Shown piece by piece: positions 10,539 through 23,814 of a stretch of 64,000 nucleotides of DNA. The stretch's first letter is position 1. Every line of letters starts with the position of its first letter. Position numbers and translations under genes: made by a program. Source of the stretch: Elymus sibiricus (lineage: Eukaryota > Streptophyta > Magnoliopsida > Poales > Poaceae). The stretch lies in the NCBI GenBank assembly GCA_039707655.1, contig CM077676.1, positions 191,948,936-192,012,935 of the forward strand. The letters run 5' to 3'. The notes under the pieces were generated by a model. That model ran no database searches and had not been told where the DNA came from. It saw only the letters and a list, made by a program, of their open reading frames with translations.

Positions 10539-13009
10539 GTCACGTGCTCGTCTCGGCGTCCGTCATCGCTACCGCGACGATGTCAGCCTCGACTCGCGTA
10601 ACCCAAATTTAGACAGGGTGGCGGTGGTGTCACGTGCTCGTCTCGGCGTCCGTCGTCGCTACCGCGACGACGTCCGCCTCGACACGCGTAACCCTAAGTT
10701 AGACAGGGTGGCGGTGGTGTCACGTGCTCGTCTCGGCGTCCGTCGTCGCTACCGCGAAGACGTCCGCCTCGACTCGCGTAACCCTAAGATAGCCAGGGTG
10801 GCAGTGGTGTCACGTGCTCGTCTAGGCGTCCGTCATCGCTACCGCGACGACGTCTGCCTCGACTCGCGTAACCCTAAGTTAGACAGGGTGGCAGTGTTGT
10901 CACGTGCTCGTCTCGGCGTCCGTCGTCGCTACCGCGACGACGTCTGCCTCGACTCGCGTAACCCTAAGTTAGCCAGGGTGGCAGTGTTGTCACGTGCTCG
11001 TCTCGGCGTCCGTCGTCGCTACCGCGAAGACGTCCCCCTCGACTCGCGTATCCCTAAGTTAGACAGGGTGGCAGTGGTGTCACGTGCTCGTCTCGACGTC
11101 CGCCTGAACTCGCGTAACCCTAAGTTAGACAGGGTGGCGGTGGTGTCACGTGCTCGTGTCGGCGTCCGTCATCGCTACCGCGACGACGTCCGCCTCGACT
11201 CGCTTAACCCTAAGTTAGACAGGGTGGCGGTGGTGTCACGTGCTCGTCTCGGCATTCGTCATCGCTACCGCGACGACGTCCGCCTCGACTCGCGTAACCC
11301 TAAGTTAGCCAGGGTGGCCGTGGTGTCACGTGCTCGTCTCGGCGCCCGTCGTCGCTACCGCGACGACGTCCGCCTCGACTCGCGTAACCCTAAGTTAGCC
11401 AGGGTGGCAGTGTTGTCACGTGCTCGTCTCGGCGTCCGTCGTCGCTACCGCGACGACGTCCGCCTCGACTCACGTAACCCAAAGTTAGACAGGGTGGCAG
11501 TGGTGTCACGTGCTCATCTCGGCGTCCGTCGTCGCTACCGCGACGACGTCCGCCTCGACTCGCGTAACCCTAATTTAGACAGGGTGGCAGTGGTGTCACG
11601 TGCTTGTCTAGGCGTCTGTCGTCGCTACAGCGACGACGTCCGCCTCGACTCGCGTAACGCTAAGATACATAGGGTGGCGGTGGTGTCACATGCTCGTCTC
11701 GGCGTCCGTCGTCGCTACCGCGACGACGTCCGCCTCGACTCGCATAACCCTAAGTTAGACAGGGTGGCGGTGGTGTCACGTGCTCGTCTCGGCGTCCGTC
11801 GTCGCTACCGCGACGACGTCCGCCTCGACTCGCGTAACCCTAAGTTAGACAGGGTGGCATTGGTGTCACGTGCTCGTCTCGGCATCCGTCGTCGCTACCG
11901 CGACGACGTCCGCCTCGACTCACGTAACCCTAAGATGGACAGGGTGGCAGTGGTGTCACGTGCTCGTCTCGGCGTCCTTCGTCGCTACCGCAACGACGTC
12001 TGCCTTGACTCGCGTAACCCTAAGATAGACAGGGTGGCGGTGTTGTCACGTGCTCGTCTCGGCGTCCGTCGTCGCTACCGCGACGACGTCCGCCTCGACT
12101 CGCATAACCCTAAGTTAGACAGGGTGGCGGTGGTGTCACGTGCTCGTCTCGGCGTCCGTCGTCGCTACCGCGACGACGTCCGCCTCGACTCGCATAACCC
12201 TAAGTTAGACAGGGTGGCATTGGTGTCACGTGCTCGTCTCGGCGTCCGTCGTAGCTACCGCAACGACGTCCGCCTCGACTCGCGTAACCCTAAGATGGAC
12301 AGGGTAGCAGTGGTGTCACGTGCTCGTCTTGGCGTCCGTCGTCGCTACCGCGACGACGTCTGCCTTGACTCGCGTAACCCTAAGATAGACAGGGTGGCGG
12401 TGTTGTCACGTGCTCGTCTCGGCGTCCGTCGTCGCTACCGCGACGACGTCCGCCTCGACTCGCGTTACCCTAAGTTAGACAGGGTGGCATTGGTGTCACG
12501 TGCTCGTCTCGGCGTCCGTCGTCGCTACCGCGACGACGTCCGCCTCGACTCGCTTAACCCTAAGTTAGACAGGGTGGCGGTGGTGTCACGTGCTCGTCTC
12601 GGCGTCCGTCGTCGCTACCGCGACGACGTCCGCCTCGACTCGCGTAACGCTAAGATAGACAGGGTGGCGGTGGTGTCATGTGCTCGTCTTGGCGTCCGTC
12701 GTCGCTACCGCGACGACGTTCGCCTCGACTCGCGTAACGCTAAGATAGATAGGGTGGCGGTGGTGTCACATGCTCATCTCGGCGTCCGTCGTCGCTACCG
12801 CAAAGACGTCCGCCTCGACTCGCGTAACCCTAAGTTAGACAGGGTGGCAGTGGTGTCACGTGCTCGTCTCGACGTCTGCCTCGACTCGCGTAACCCTAAG
12901 TTAGACAGGGTGGCGGTGGTGTCACGTGCTCGTCTCGGCGTCCGTCGTCGCTACCGCGACGACGTCCGCCTCGACTCGTTAACCCTAAGTTAAATAGGGT
13001 GGCGGTGAA
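10539..13009 (+). repeat. HOR block R2 (2471 bp, 28 monomers)
   Basis: 25 x 90 + 2 x 66 + 89 bp. It keeps the full early-type monomer order: the three leader monomers, the CCCCTCGAC monomer, an internal 66-bp monomer (about 11079-11144), two rounds of the ATGGACAGG/ATAGACAGG pair, then the terminal series of CTTAACCC, two TAACGCTAA, AAAGACG, 66 and 89. Confidence 0.9.
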
Positions 13010-15480
13010 GTCACGTGCTCGTCTCGGCGTCCGTCATCGCTACCGCGACGACGTCTGCCTCGACTCGCGTAACCCTAAGTTAGACAGGGTGGCAGTGTTG
13101 TCACGTGCTCGTCTCGGCGTCCGTCGTCACTACCGCGACGACGTCTGCCTCGACTCGCGTAACCCTAAGTTAGCCAGGGTGGCAGTGTTGTCACGTGCTC
13201 GTCTCGGCGTCCGTCGTCGCTACCGCGAAGACGTCCCCCTAGACTCGCGTATCCCTAAGTTAGACAGGGTGGCAGTGGTGTCACGTGCTCGTCTCGACGT
13301 CCGCCTCAACTGGCGTAACCCTATGTTAGACAGGGTGGCGGTGGTGTCACGTGCTCATGTCGGCGTCCGTCATCGCTACCGCGACGACGTCCGCCTCGAC
13401 TCGCTTAACCCTAAGTTAGACAGGGTGGCGGTGGTGTCACGTGCTCGTCTCGGCATTCGTCATCGCTACCGCGACGACTTCCGCCTCGACTCGCGTAACC
13501 CTAAGTTAGCCAGGGTGGCAGTGGTGTCACGTGCTTGTCTCGGCGCCCGTCGTCCCTACCGCGACGACGTCCGCCTCGACTCGCGCAACCCTAAGTTAGC
13601 CAGGGTGGCAGTGTTGTCACGTGCTCATCTCGGCGTCCATCGTCGCTACCGCAAAGACGTCCGCCTCGACTCACGTAACCCAAAGTTAGACAGGGTGGCA
13701 GTGGTGTCACGTGCTCGTCTCGGCGTCCGTCGTCGCTACCGCGACGACGTCCGCCTCGACTCGCGTAACCCTAAGATAGCCAGGGTGGCAGTGGTGTCAC
13801 GTGCTCGTCTAGGCGTCTGTCGTCGCTATCGCGACGACGTCCGCCTCGACTCGCGTAACGCTAAGATAGATAGGGTGGCGGTGGTGTCACATGCTCGTCT
13901 CGGCGTCCGTCGTCACTACCGCGACGACGTCCGCCTCGACTCGCATAACCCTAAGTTAGACAGGGTGGCGGTGGTGTCACGTGCTCGTCTCGGCGTCCGT
14001 CGTCGCTACCGCGACGACGTCCGCCTCGACTCGCGTAACCCTAAGTTAGACAGGGTGGCATTTGTGTCACTTGCTCGTCTCGGCGTCCGTCGTCGCTACC
14101 GCGACGACGTCCGCCTCGACTCGCGTAACCCTAAGATGGACAGGGTGGCAGTGCTGTCACGTGCTCGTCTCGGCGTCCGTCGTCGCTACCGCGACGACGT
14201 CTGCCTTGACTCCCGTAACCCTAAGATAGACAGGGTGGCGGTGTTGTCACGTGCTCGTCTCGGCGTCCGTCGTCGCTACCGCGACGACGTCCGCCTCGAC
14301 TTGCATAACCCTAAGTTAGACAGGGTGGCGGTGGTGTCACGTGCTCGTCTCGGCGTCCGTCGTCGCTACCGTGACGACGTCCGCCTCGACTCGCGTAACC
14401 CTAAGTTAGACAGGGTGGCATTGGTGTCACGTGCTCGTCTCGGCGTCCGTCGTCGCTACCGCGACGACGTCCGCCTCGACTCGCGTAACCCTAAGATGGA
14501 CAGGGTGGCAGTGGTGTCACGTGCTCGTCTCGGCGTCCGTCGTCGCTACCGCGACGACGTCTGCCTTGACTCGCGTAACCCTAAGATAAACAGGGTGGCG
14601 GTGTTGTCCCGTGCTCGTCTCGGCGTCCGTCGTCGCTACCGCGACGACGTCCGCCTCGACTCGCGTAACCCTAAGTTAGACAGGGTGGCATTGGTGTCAC
14701 GTGCTCGTCTCGGCGTCCGTCGTCGCTACCGCGACGACGTCCGCCTCGACTCGCGTAACCCTAAGATGGACAGGGTGGCAGTGGTGTCACGTGCTCGTCT
14801 CGGCGTCCGTCGTCGCTACCGCGACGACGTCTGCCTCGACTCGCGTAACCCTAAGATAGACAGGGTGGCGGTGTTGTCACGTGCTCGTCTCGGCGTCCGT
14901 CGTCGCTACCGCGACGACGTCCGCCTCGACTCGCGTAACCCTAAGTTAGACAGGGTGGCATTGGTGTCACGTGCTCGTCTCGACGTCCGTCGTCGCTACC
15001 GCGATGACGTCCGCCTCGACTCGCTTAACCCTAAGTTAGACAGGGTGGCGGTGGTGTCACGTGCTTGTCTCGGCGTCCGTCGTCGCTACCGCGACGACGT
15101 CCGCCTCGACTCGCGTAACGCTAAGATAGACAGGGTGGCGGTGGTGTCATGTGCTCGTCTCGGCATCCGTCGTCGCTACCGCGACGACGTTCGCCTCGAC
15201 TCGCGTAACGCTAAGATAGATAGGGTGGCGGTGGTGTCACGTGCTCGTCTCGGCGTCCGTCGTCGCTACCGCGACGACGTCCGCCTCGACACGCGTAACC
15301 CTAAGTTAGACAGGGTGGCGGTGTTGTCACGTGCTCGTCTCGGCGTCCGCCTCGACTCGCGTAACCCTAAGTTAGACAGGGTGGCGGTGGTGTCACGTGC
15401 TCGTCTCGGCGTCCGTCGTCGCTACCGCGACGACGTCCGCCTCGACTCGTTAACCCTAAGTTAAATAGGGTGGCGGTGAA
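13010..15480 (+). repeat. HOR block R3 (2471 bp, 28 monomers)
   Basis: Same length as R2 but different composition. The three leader monomers are missing (the first monomer fuses the GTCATCGC leader start to a TCTGCCTCGAC monomer), and an extra three-monomer ATGGACAGG cycle has been gained. The terminal 66-bp monomer (15326-15391) is the CGGCGTCCGCC version, different from the CGACGTCTGCC type used in R2. Confidence 0.9.
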
Positions 15481-16355
15481 GTCACGTGCTCATCTCGGCG
15501 TCCGTCATCGCTACCGCGACGATGTCAGCCTCGACTCGCGTAACCCTAATTTAGACAGGGTGGCGGTGGTGTCACGTGCTAGTCTCGGCGTCCGTCGTCG
15601 CTACCGCGACGACGTCCGCCTCGACACGCATAACCCTAAGTTAGACAGGGTGGCGGTGGTGTCACGTGCTCGTCTCGGCGTCCGTCGTCGCTACCGCGAC
15701 GACGTCCGCCTCGACTCGCGTAACCCTAAGATAGCCAGGGTGGCAGTGGTGTCACGTGCTCGTCTAGGCATCCGTCGTCCCTACCGCGACGACGTCTGCC
15801 TCGACTCGCGTAACCCTAGGGTAAATAGGGTGGCGGTGGTGTCACGTGCTCGTCTAGGCGTCCGTCGTCGCTACCGCGACGACGTCTGCCTCGACTCGCG
15901 TAACCCTAAGTTAGACAGGTTGGCAGTGTTGTCACGTGCTCGTCTCGGCGTCCGTCGTCGCTACCGCGACGACGTCTGCCTCGACTCGCGTAACCCTAAG
16001 TTAGCCAGGGTGGCAGTGTTGTGACGTGCTCGTCTCGGCGTCCGTCGTCGCTACCGCGACGACGTCCGCCTCGACTCGCGTAACCCTAAGTTAGACAGGG
16101 AGGCAGTGGTGTCACGTGCTCGTCTCGGCGTCCGTCGTCGCTACCGCGATGACATCCGCCTCGACTCGCATAACCCTAAGTTAGACAGGGTGGCAGTGGT
16201 GTCACGTGCTCGTCCCGACGTCCGCCTCGACTCACGTAACCCTAAGTTAGACAGGGTGGCGGTGGTGTCACGTGCTCGTCCCGGCGTCCGTCGTCGCTAC
16301 CGCGACGACGTCCGCCTCGACTCGTTAACCCTAAGTTAAATAGGGTGGCGGTGAA
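15481..16355 (+). repeat. HOR block R4 (875 bp, 10 monomers)
   Basis: 8 x 90 + 66 + 89 bp, among the shortest blocks. Private markers are CCTAGGGTAAATAGGG (15816), CAGGGAGGC (16096), GATGACATCC (16149) and a 66-bp monomer with CGTCCCGACG (16201-16266). All recur 4113 bp downstream in R7. An in-frame TGA (GTTGTGACG) lies near 16022. Confidence 0.9.
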
Positions 16356-18466
16356 GTCACGTGCTCGTCTCGGCGTCCGTCATCGCTACCGCGACGATGT
16401 CAGCCTCGACTCGCGTAACCCTAATTTAGACAGGGTGGCGGTGGTGTCACGTGCTCGTCTCGGCGTCCGTCGTCGCTACCGCGACGACGTCCGCCTCGAC
16501 TCGCGTAACCCTAAGTTAGACAGGGTGGCATTTGTGTCACTTGCTCGTCTCGGCGTCCGTCGTCGCTACCGCGACGACGTCCGCCTCGACTCGCGTAACC
16601 CTAAGATGGACAGGGTGGCAGTGGTGTCACGTGCTCGTCTCGGCGTCCGTCGTCGCTACCTTGACGACGTCTGCCTTGACTCGCGTAACCCTAAGATAGA
16701 CAGGGTGGCGGTGTTGTCACGTGCTCGTCTCGGCGTCCGTCGTCGCTACCGCGACGACGTCCGCCTCGACTCGCATAACCCTAAGTTAGACAGGGTGGCG
16801 GTGGTGTCACGTGCTCGTCTCGGCGTCCGTCGTCGCTACCGCGACGACGTCCGCCTCGACTCGCGTAACCCTAAGTTAGACAGGGTGGCATTGGTGTCAC
16901 GTGCTCGTCTCGGCGTCCGTCGTCGCTACCGCGACGACGTCCGCCTCGACTCGTGTAACCCTAAGATGGACAGGGTGGCAGTGGTGTCACGTGCTCGTCT
17001 CGGCGTCCGTCGTCGCTACCGCGACGACGTCTGCCTTGACTCGCGTAACCCTAAGATAAACAGGGTGGCGGTGTTGTCCCGTGCTCGTCTCGGCGTCCGT
17101 CGTAGCTACCGCGACGACGTCCGCCTCGACTCGCGTAACCCTAAGTTTGACAGGGTGGCATTGGTGTCACGTGCTCGTCTCGGCGTCCGTCGTCGCTACC
17201 GCGACGACGTCCGCCTCGACTCGCGTAACCCTAAGTTAGACAGGGTGGCGGTGGTGTCACGTGCTCGTCTCGGCGTCCGTCGTCGCTACCGCGACGACGT
17301 CCGCCTCGACTCGCGTATCCCTAAGATGGACAGGGTGGCAGTGGTGTCACGTGCTCGTCTCGGCGTCCGTCGTCGCTACCGCGACGACGTCTGCCTCGAC
17401 TCGCGTAACCCTAAGATAGACAGGGTGGCGGTGTTGTCACGTGCTCGTCTCGGCGTCCGTCGTCGCTACCGCGACGACGTCCGCCTCGACTCACGTAACC
17501 CTAAGTTAGACAGGGTGGCATTGGTGTCACGTGCTCGTCTCGACGTCCGTCGTCGCTACCGCGACGACGTCCGCCTCGACTCGCTTAACCCTAAGTTAAA
17601 CAGGGTGGCGGTGGTGTCACGTGCTCGTCTCGGCGTCCGTCGTCGCTACCGCGACGACGTCCGCCTCGACTCGCGTAACGCTAAGATAGACAGGGTGGCG
17701 GTGGTGTCATGTGCTCGTCTCGGCGTCCGTCGTCGCTACCGCGACGACGTTCGCCTCGACTCGCATAACGCTAAGATAGATAGGGTGGCGGTGGTGTCAC
17801 GTGCTCGTCTCGGCGTCCGTCGTCGCTACCGCGACGACGTCCGCCTCGACACGCGTAACCCTAAGTTAGACAGGGTGGCGGTGGTGTCACGTGCTCGTCT
17901 CGGCGTCCGCCTCGACTCGCGTAACCCTAAGTTAGACAGGGTGGCATTGGTGTCACGTGCTCGTCTCGGCGTCCGTCGTCGCTACCGCGACGACGTCCGC
18001 CTCGACTCGCTTAACCCTAAGTTAGACAGGGTGGCGGTGGTGTCACGTGCTCGTCTCGGCGTCCGTCGTCGCTACCGCGACGACGTCCGCCTCGACTCGC
18101 GTAACGCTAAGATAGACAGGGTGGCGGTGGTGTCATGTGCTCGTCTTGGCGTCCGTTGTCGCTACCGCGACGACGTTCGCTTCGACTCGCGTAACGCTAA
18201 GATAGATAGGGTGGCGGTGGTGTCACATGCTCATCTCGGCGTCCGTCGTCGCTACCGCAAAGACGTCCGCCTCGACTCGCGTAACCCTAAGTTAGACAGG
18301 GTGGCAGTGGTGTCACGTGCTCGTCTCGACGTCTGCCTCGACTCGCGTAACCCTAAGTTAGACAGGGTGGCGGTGGTGTCACGTGCTCGTCTCGGCGTCC
18401 GTCGTCGCTACCGCGACGACGTCCGCCTCGACTCGTTAACCCTAAGTTAAATAGGGTGGCGGTGAA
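16356..18466 (+). repeat. HOR block R5 (2111 bp, 24 monomers)
   Basis: 21 x 90 + 2 x 66 + 89 bp. It is near-identical to R9, 5348 bp downstream, and its first two-thirds also to R8, 4113 bp downstream. Markers: CATTTGTGTCACTTGC, CTACCTTGACG and TTGTCCCGTGC. The internal 66-bp monomer is the CGGCGTCCGCC type (about 17888), the terminal one the CGACGTCTGCC type. Confidence 0.9.
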
Positions 18467-19233
18467 GTCACGTGCTCGTCTCGGCGTCCGTCATCGCTAC
18501 CGCGACGATGTCAGCCTCGACTCGCGTAACCCTAATTTAGACAGGGTGGCGGTGGTGTCACGTGCTCGTCTCGGCGTCCGTCGTCGCTACCGCGACGACG
18601 TCCGCCTCGACACGCGTAACCCTAAGTTAGACAGGGTGGCGGTGGTGTCACGTGCTCGTCTCGGCGTCCGTCGTCGCTACCGCGACGACGTCCGCCTCGA
18701 CTCGCGTAACCCTAAGATAGCCAGGGTGGCGGTGGTGTCACGTGCTTGTCTCGGCGTCCGTCGTCGCTACCGCGACGACGTCCGCCTCGACTCGCATAAC
18801 CCTAAGTTAGACAGGGTGGCGGTGGTGTCACGTGCTCGTCTCGGCGTCCGCCGTCGCTACCGCGACGACGTCCGCCTCGACTCGCCTAACCCTAAGATAG
18901 ACAGGGTGGCAGTCGGCGTCCGTCGTCGCTACCGCGACGACGTTCGCCTCGACTCGCGTAACGCTAAGATAGATAGGGTGGCGGTGGTGTCACGTGCTCA
19001 TCTCGGCGTCCGTCGTCGCTACCGCAAAGACGTCCGCCTCGACTCGCGTAACCCTAAGTTAGACAGGGTGGCAGTGGTGTCACGTGCTCGTTTCGACGTC
19101 TGCCTCGACTCGCGTAACCCTAAGTTAGACAGGGTGGCGGTGGTGTCACGTGCTCGTCTCGGCGTCGGTCGTCGCTACCGCGACGACGTCCGCCTCGACT
19201 CGCTAACCCTAAGTTAAATAGGGTGGCGGTGAA
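18467..19233 (+). repeat. HOR block R6 (767 bp, 9 monomers)
   Basis: 6 x 90 + 72 + 66 + 89 bp; the shortest complete block. A deletion at about 18913 joins GTGGCAGT to CGGCGTCC, losing 18 bp that include CACGTG, plus three whole monomers compared with the sister block R10. First block with the CGCTAACCC form of the 89-bp monomer. Confidence 0.9.
18885..18960 (+). repeat. Monomer lacking the CACGTG segment (72 bp)
   Basis: GTGGCAGT runs directly into CGGCGTCC at about 18913, so 18 bp with the GTCACGTG motif are absent. R10 shows the undeleted arrangement; the length difference between the two blocks (287 bp) equals 3 x 90 + 18 - 1. Confidence 0.8.
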
Positions 19234-20468
19234 GTCACGTGCTCGTCTCGGCATCCGTCATCGCTACCGCGACGACGTCAGCCTCGACTCGCGTAACCCT
19301 AATTTAGATAGGGTGGTGGTGGTGTCACGTGCTCGTCTCGGCGTCCGTCGTCGCTACCGCGACGACGTCCGCCTCGACACGCGTAACCCTAAGTTAGATA
19401 GGGTGGCGGTGGTGTCGCGTGCTCGTCTCGGCGTCCGTCGTCGCTACCGCGACGACGTCCGCCTCGACTCGCGTAACCCTAAGATAGACAGGGTGGCGGT
19501 GGTGTCACGTGCTGGTCTCGGTGTCCGTCGTCGCTACCGCGACGACGTCCGCCTCGACTAGCGTAACCCTAGGATAAACAGGGTTTCGGTGGTGTCACGT
19601 GCTCGTCTCGGCGTCCGTCGTCGCTACCGCGATGACGTCCGCCTCGACTTGCGTAACCCTAAGTTAGACAGGGTGGCAGTGGTGTCACGTGCTCGTCTCG
19701 GCGTCCGTCGTCGCTACCGCGACGACGTCCGCCTCGACACGCGTAACCCTAAGTTAGACAGGGTGGCGGTGGTGTCACGTGCTCGTCTCGGCGTCCGTCG
19801 TCGCTACCGCGACGACGTCCGCCTCGACTCGCGTAACCCTAAGATAGCCAGGGTGGCAGTGGTGTCACGTGCTCGTCTAGGCATCCGTCGTCGCTACCGC
19901 GACGACGTCTGCCTCGACTCGCGTAACCCTAGGGTAAATAGGGTGGCGGTGGTGTCACGTGCTCGTCTAGGCGTCCGTCGTCGCTACCGCGACGACGTCT
20001 GCCTCGACTCGCGTAACCCTAAGTTAGACAGGTTGGCAGTGTTGTCACGTGCTCGTCTCGGCGTCCGTCGTCGCTACCGCGACGACGTCTGCCTCGACTC
20101 GCGTAACCCTAAGTTAGCCAGGGTGGCAGTGTTGTCACGTGCTCGTCTCGGCGTCCGTCGTCGCTACCGCGACGACGTCCGCCTCGACTCGCGTAACCCT
20201 AAGTTAGACAGGGAGGCAGTGGTGTCACGTGCTCGTCTCGGCGTCCGTCGTCGCTACCGCGATGACATCCGCCTCGACTCGCATAACCCTAAGTTAGACA
20301 GGGTGGCAGTGGTGTCACGTGCTCGTCCCGACGTCCGCCTCGACTCACGTAACCCTAAGTTAGACAGGGTGGCGGTGGTGTCACGTGCTCGTCCCGGCGT
20401 CTGTCGTCGCTACCGCGACGACGTCCGCCTCGACTCGTTAACCCTAAGTTAAATAGGGTGGCGGTGAA
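19234..20468 (+). repeat. HOR block R7 (1235 bp, 14 monomers, chimeric)
   Basis: 12 x 90 + 66 + 89 bp. Its first five or so monomers match the start of R11 (the TAG monomer, then GACTTGCG). The rest matches R4 at an offset of 4113 bp, with all private markers of R4. The switch lies around 19.67-19.77 kb and marks the seam of a 4113-bp tandem duplication. Confidence 0.9.
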
Positions 20469-21703
20469 GTCACGTGCTCGTCTCGGCGTCCGTCATCGCT
20501 ACCGCGACGATGTCAGCCTCGACTCGCGTAACCCTAATTTAGACAGGGTGGCGGTGGTGTCACGTGCTCGTCTCAGCGTCCGTCGTCGCTACCGCGACGA
20601 CGTCCGCCTCGACTCGCGTAACCCTAAGTTAGACAGGGTGGCATTTGTGTCACTTGCTCGTCTCGGCGTCCGTCGTCGCTACCGCGACGACGTCCGCCTC
20701 GACTCGCGTAACCCTAAGATGGACAGGGTGGCAGTGGTGTCACGTGCTCGTCTCGGCGTCCGTCGTCGCTACCTTGACGACGTCTGCCTTGACTCGCGTA
20801 ACCCTAAGATAGACAGGGTGGCGGTGTTGTCACGTGCTCGTCTCGGCGTCCGTCGTCGCTACCGCGACGACGTCCGCCTCGACTCGCATAACCCTAAGTT
20901 AGACAGGGTGGCGGTGGTGTCACGTGCTCGTCTCGGCGTCCGTCGTCGCTACCGCGACGACGTCCGCCTCGACTCGCGTAACCCTAAGTTAGACAGGGTG
21001 GCATTGGTGTCACGTGCTCGTCTCGGCGTCCGTCGTCGCTACCGCGACGACGTCCGCCTCGACTCGCGTAACCCTAAGATGGACAGGGTGGCAGTGGTGT
21101 CACGTGCTCGTCTCGGCGTCCGTCGTCGCTACCGCGACGACGTCTGCCTTGACTCGCGTAACCCTAAGATAAACAGGGTGGCGGTGTTGTCCCGTGCTCG
21201 TCTCGGCGTCCGTCGTCGCTACCGCGACGACGTCCGCCTCGACTCGCGTAACCCTAAGTTTGACAGGGTGGCATTGGTGTCACGTGCTCGTCTCGGCGTC
21301 CGTCGTCGCTACCGCGACGACGTCCGCCTCGACTCGCGTAACCCTAAGTTAGACAGGGTGGCGGTGGTGTCACGTGCTCGTCTCGGCGTCCGTCGTCGCT
21401 ACCGCGACGACGTCCGCCTCGAGTCGCGTATCCCTAAGATGGACAGGGTGGCAGTGGTGTCACGTGCTCGTCTCGGCGTCCGTCGTCGCTACCGCGACGA
21501 CGTCTGCCTCGACTCGCGTAACCCTAAGTTAGACAGGGTGGCAGTGGTGTCACGTGCTCGTCCCGACGTCCGCCTCGACTCACGTAACCCTAAGTTAGAC
21601 AGGGTGGCGGTGGTGTCACGTGCTCGTCCCGGCGTCCGTCGTCGCTACCGCGACGACGTCCGCCTCGACTCGTTAACCCTAAGTTAAATAGGGTGGCGGT
21701 GAA
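20469..21703 (+). repeat. HOR block R8 (1235 bp, 14 monomers, chimeric)
   Basis: 12 x 90 + 66 + 89 bp. It begins like R5/R9 and ends like R7: CGTCCCGACG 66-bp monomer at 21549, exactly 1235 bp after the one at 20314. It carries TCTCAGCGTC (20571), which R9 shares at 21806 and R5 lacks, and a private CTCGAGTCGCG (21418). Confidence 0.9.
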
Positions 21704-23814
21704 GTCACGTGCTCGTCTCGGCGTCCGTCATCGCTACCGCGACGATGTCAGCCTCGACTCGCGTAACCCTAATTTAGACAGGGTGGCGGTGGTGTCACGT
21801 GCTCGTCTCAGCGTCCGTCGTCGCTACCGCGACGACGTCCGCCTCGACTCGCGTAACCCTAAGTTAGACAGGGTGGCATTTGTGTCACTTGCTCGTCTCG
21901 GCGTCCGTCGTCGCTACCGCGACGACGTCCGCCTCGACTCGCGTAACCCTAAGATGGACAGGGTGGCAGTGGTGTCACGTGCTCGTCTCGGCGTCCGTCG
22001 TCGCTACCTTGACGACGTCTGCCTTGACTCGCGTAACCCTAAGATAGACAGGGTGGCGGTGTTGTCACGTGCTCGTCTCGGCGTCCGTCGTCGCTACCGC
22101 GACGACGTCCCCCTCGACTCGCATAACCCTAAGTTAGACAGGGTGGCGGTGGTGTCACGTGCTCGTCTCGGCGTCCGTCGTCGCTACCGCGACGACGTCC
22201 GCCTCGACTCGCGTAACCCTAAGTTAGACAGGGTGGCATTGGTGTCACGTGCTCGTCTCGGCGTCCGTCGTCGCTACCGCGACGACGTCCGCCTCGACTC
22301 GCGTAACCCTAAGATGGACAGGGTGGCAGTGGTGTCACGTGCTCGTCTCGGCGTCCGTCGTCGCTACCGCGACGACGTCTGCCTTGACTCGCGTAACCCT
22401 AAGATAAACAGGGTGGCGGTGTTGTCCCGTGCTCGTCTCGGCGTCCGTCGTCGCTACCGCGACGACGTCCGCCTCGACTCGCGTAACCCTAAGTTTGACA
22501 GGGTGGCATTGGTGTCACGTGCTCGTCTCGGCGTCCGTCGTCGCTACCGCGACGACGTCCGCCTCGACTCGCGTAACCCTAAGTTAGACAGGGTGGCGGT
22601 GGTGTCACGTGCTCGTCTCGGCGTCCGTCGTCGCTACCGCGACGACGTCCGCCTCGACTCGCGTATCCCTAAGATGGACAGGGTGGCAGTGGTGTCACGT
22701 GCTCGTCTCGGCGTCCGTCGTCGCTACCGCGACGACGTCTGCCTCGACTCGCGTAACCCTAAGATAGACAGGGTGGCGGTGTTGTCACGTGCTCGTCTCG
22801 GCGTCCGTCGTCGCTACCGCGACGACGTCCGCCTCGACTCACGTAACCCTAAGTTAGACAGGGTGGCATTGGTGTCACGTGCTCGTCTCGACGTCCGTCG
22901 TCGCTACCGCGACGACGTCCGCCTCGACTCGCTTAACCCTAAGTTAAACAGGGTGGCGGTGGTGTCACGTGCTCGTCTCGGCGTCCGTCGTCGCTACCGC
23001 GACGACGTCCGCCTCGACTCGCGTAACGCTAAGATAGACAGGGTGGCGGTGGTGTCATGTGCTCGTCTCGGCGTCCGTCGTCGCTACCGCGACGACGTTC
23101 GCCTCGACTCGCATAATGCTAAGATAGATAGGGTGGCGGTGGTGTCACGTGCTCGTCTCGGCGTCCGTCGTCGCTACCGCGACGACGTCCGCCTCGACAC
23201 GCGTAACCCTAAGTTAGACAGGGTGGCGGTGGTGTCACGTGCTCGTCTCGGCGTCCGCCTCGACTCGCGTAACCCTAAGTTAGACAGGGTGGCATTGGTG
23301 TCACGTGCTCGTCTCGGCGTCCGTCGTCGCTACCGCGACGACGTCCGCCTCGACTCGCTTAACCCTAAGTTAGACAGGGTGGCGGTGGTGTCACGTGCTC
23401 GTCTCGGCGTCCGTCGTCGCTACCGCGACGACGTCCGCCTCGACTCGCGTAACGCTAAGATAGACAGGGTGGCGGTGGTGTCATGTGCTCGTCTTGGCGT
23501 CCGTTGTCGCTACCGCGACGACGTTCGCTTCGACTCGCGTAACGCTAAGATAGATAGGGTGGCGGTGGTGTCACATGCTCATCTCGGCGTCCGTCGTCGC
23601 TACCGCAAAGACGTCCGCCTCGACTCGCGTAACCCTAAGTTAGACAGGGTGGCAGTGGTGTCACGTGCTCGTCTCGACGTCTGCCTCGACTCGCGTAACC
23701 CTAAGTTAGACAGGGTGGCGGTGGTGTCACGTGCTCGTCTCGGCGTCCGTCGTCGCTACCGCGACGACGTCCGCCTCGACTCGTTAACCCTAAGTTAAAT
23801 AGGGTGGCGGTGAA
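21704..23814 (+). repeat. HOR block R9 (2111 bp, 24 monomers)
   Basis: 21 x 90 + 2 x 66 + 89 bp, the full-length sister of R5. It differs by a few substitutions, for example TCTCAGCGTC at 21806, CGTCCCCCTCG at 22107 and TAATGCTAAG at 23114. Confidence 0.9.
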
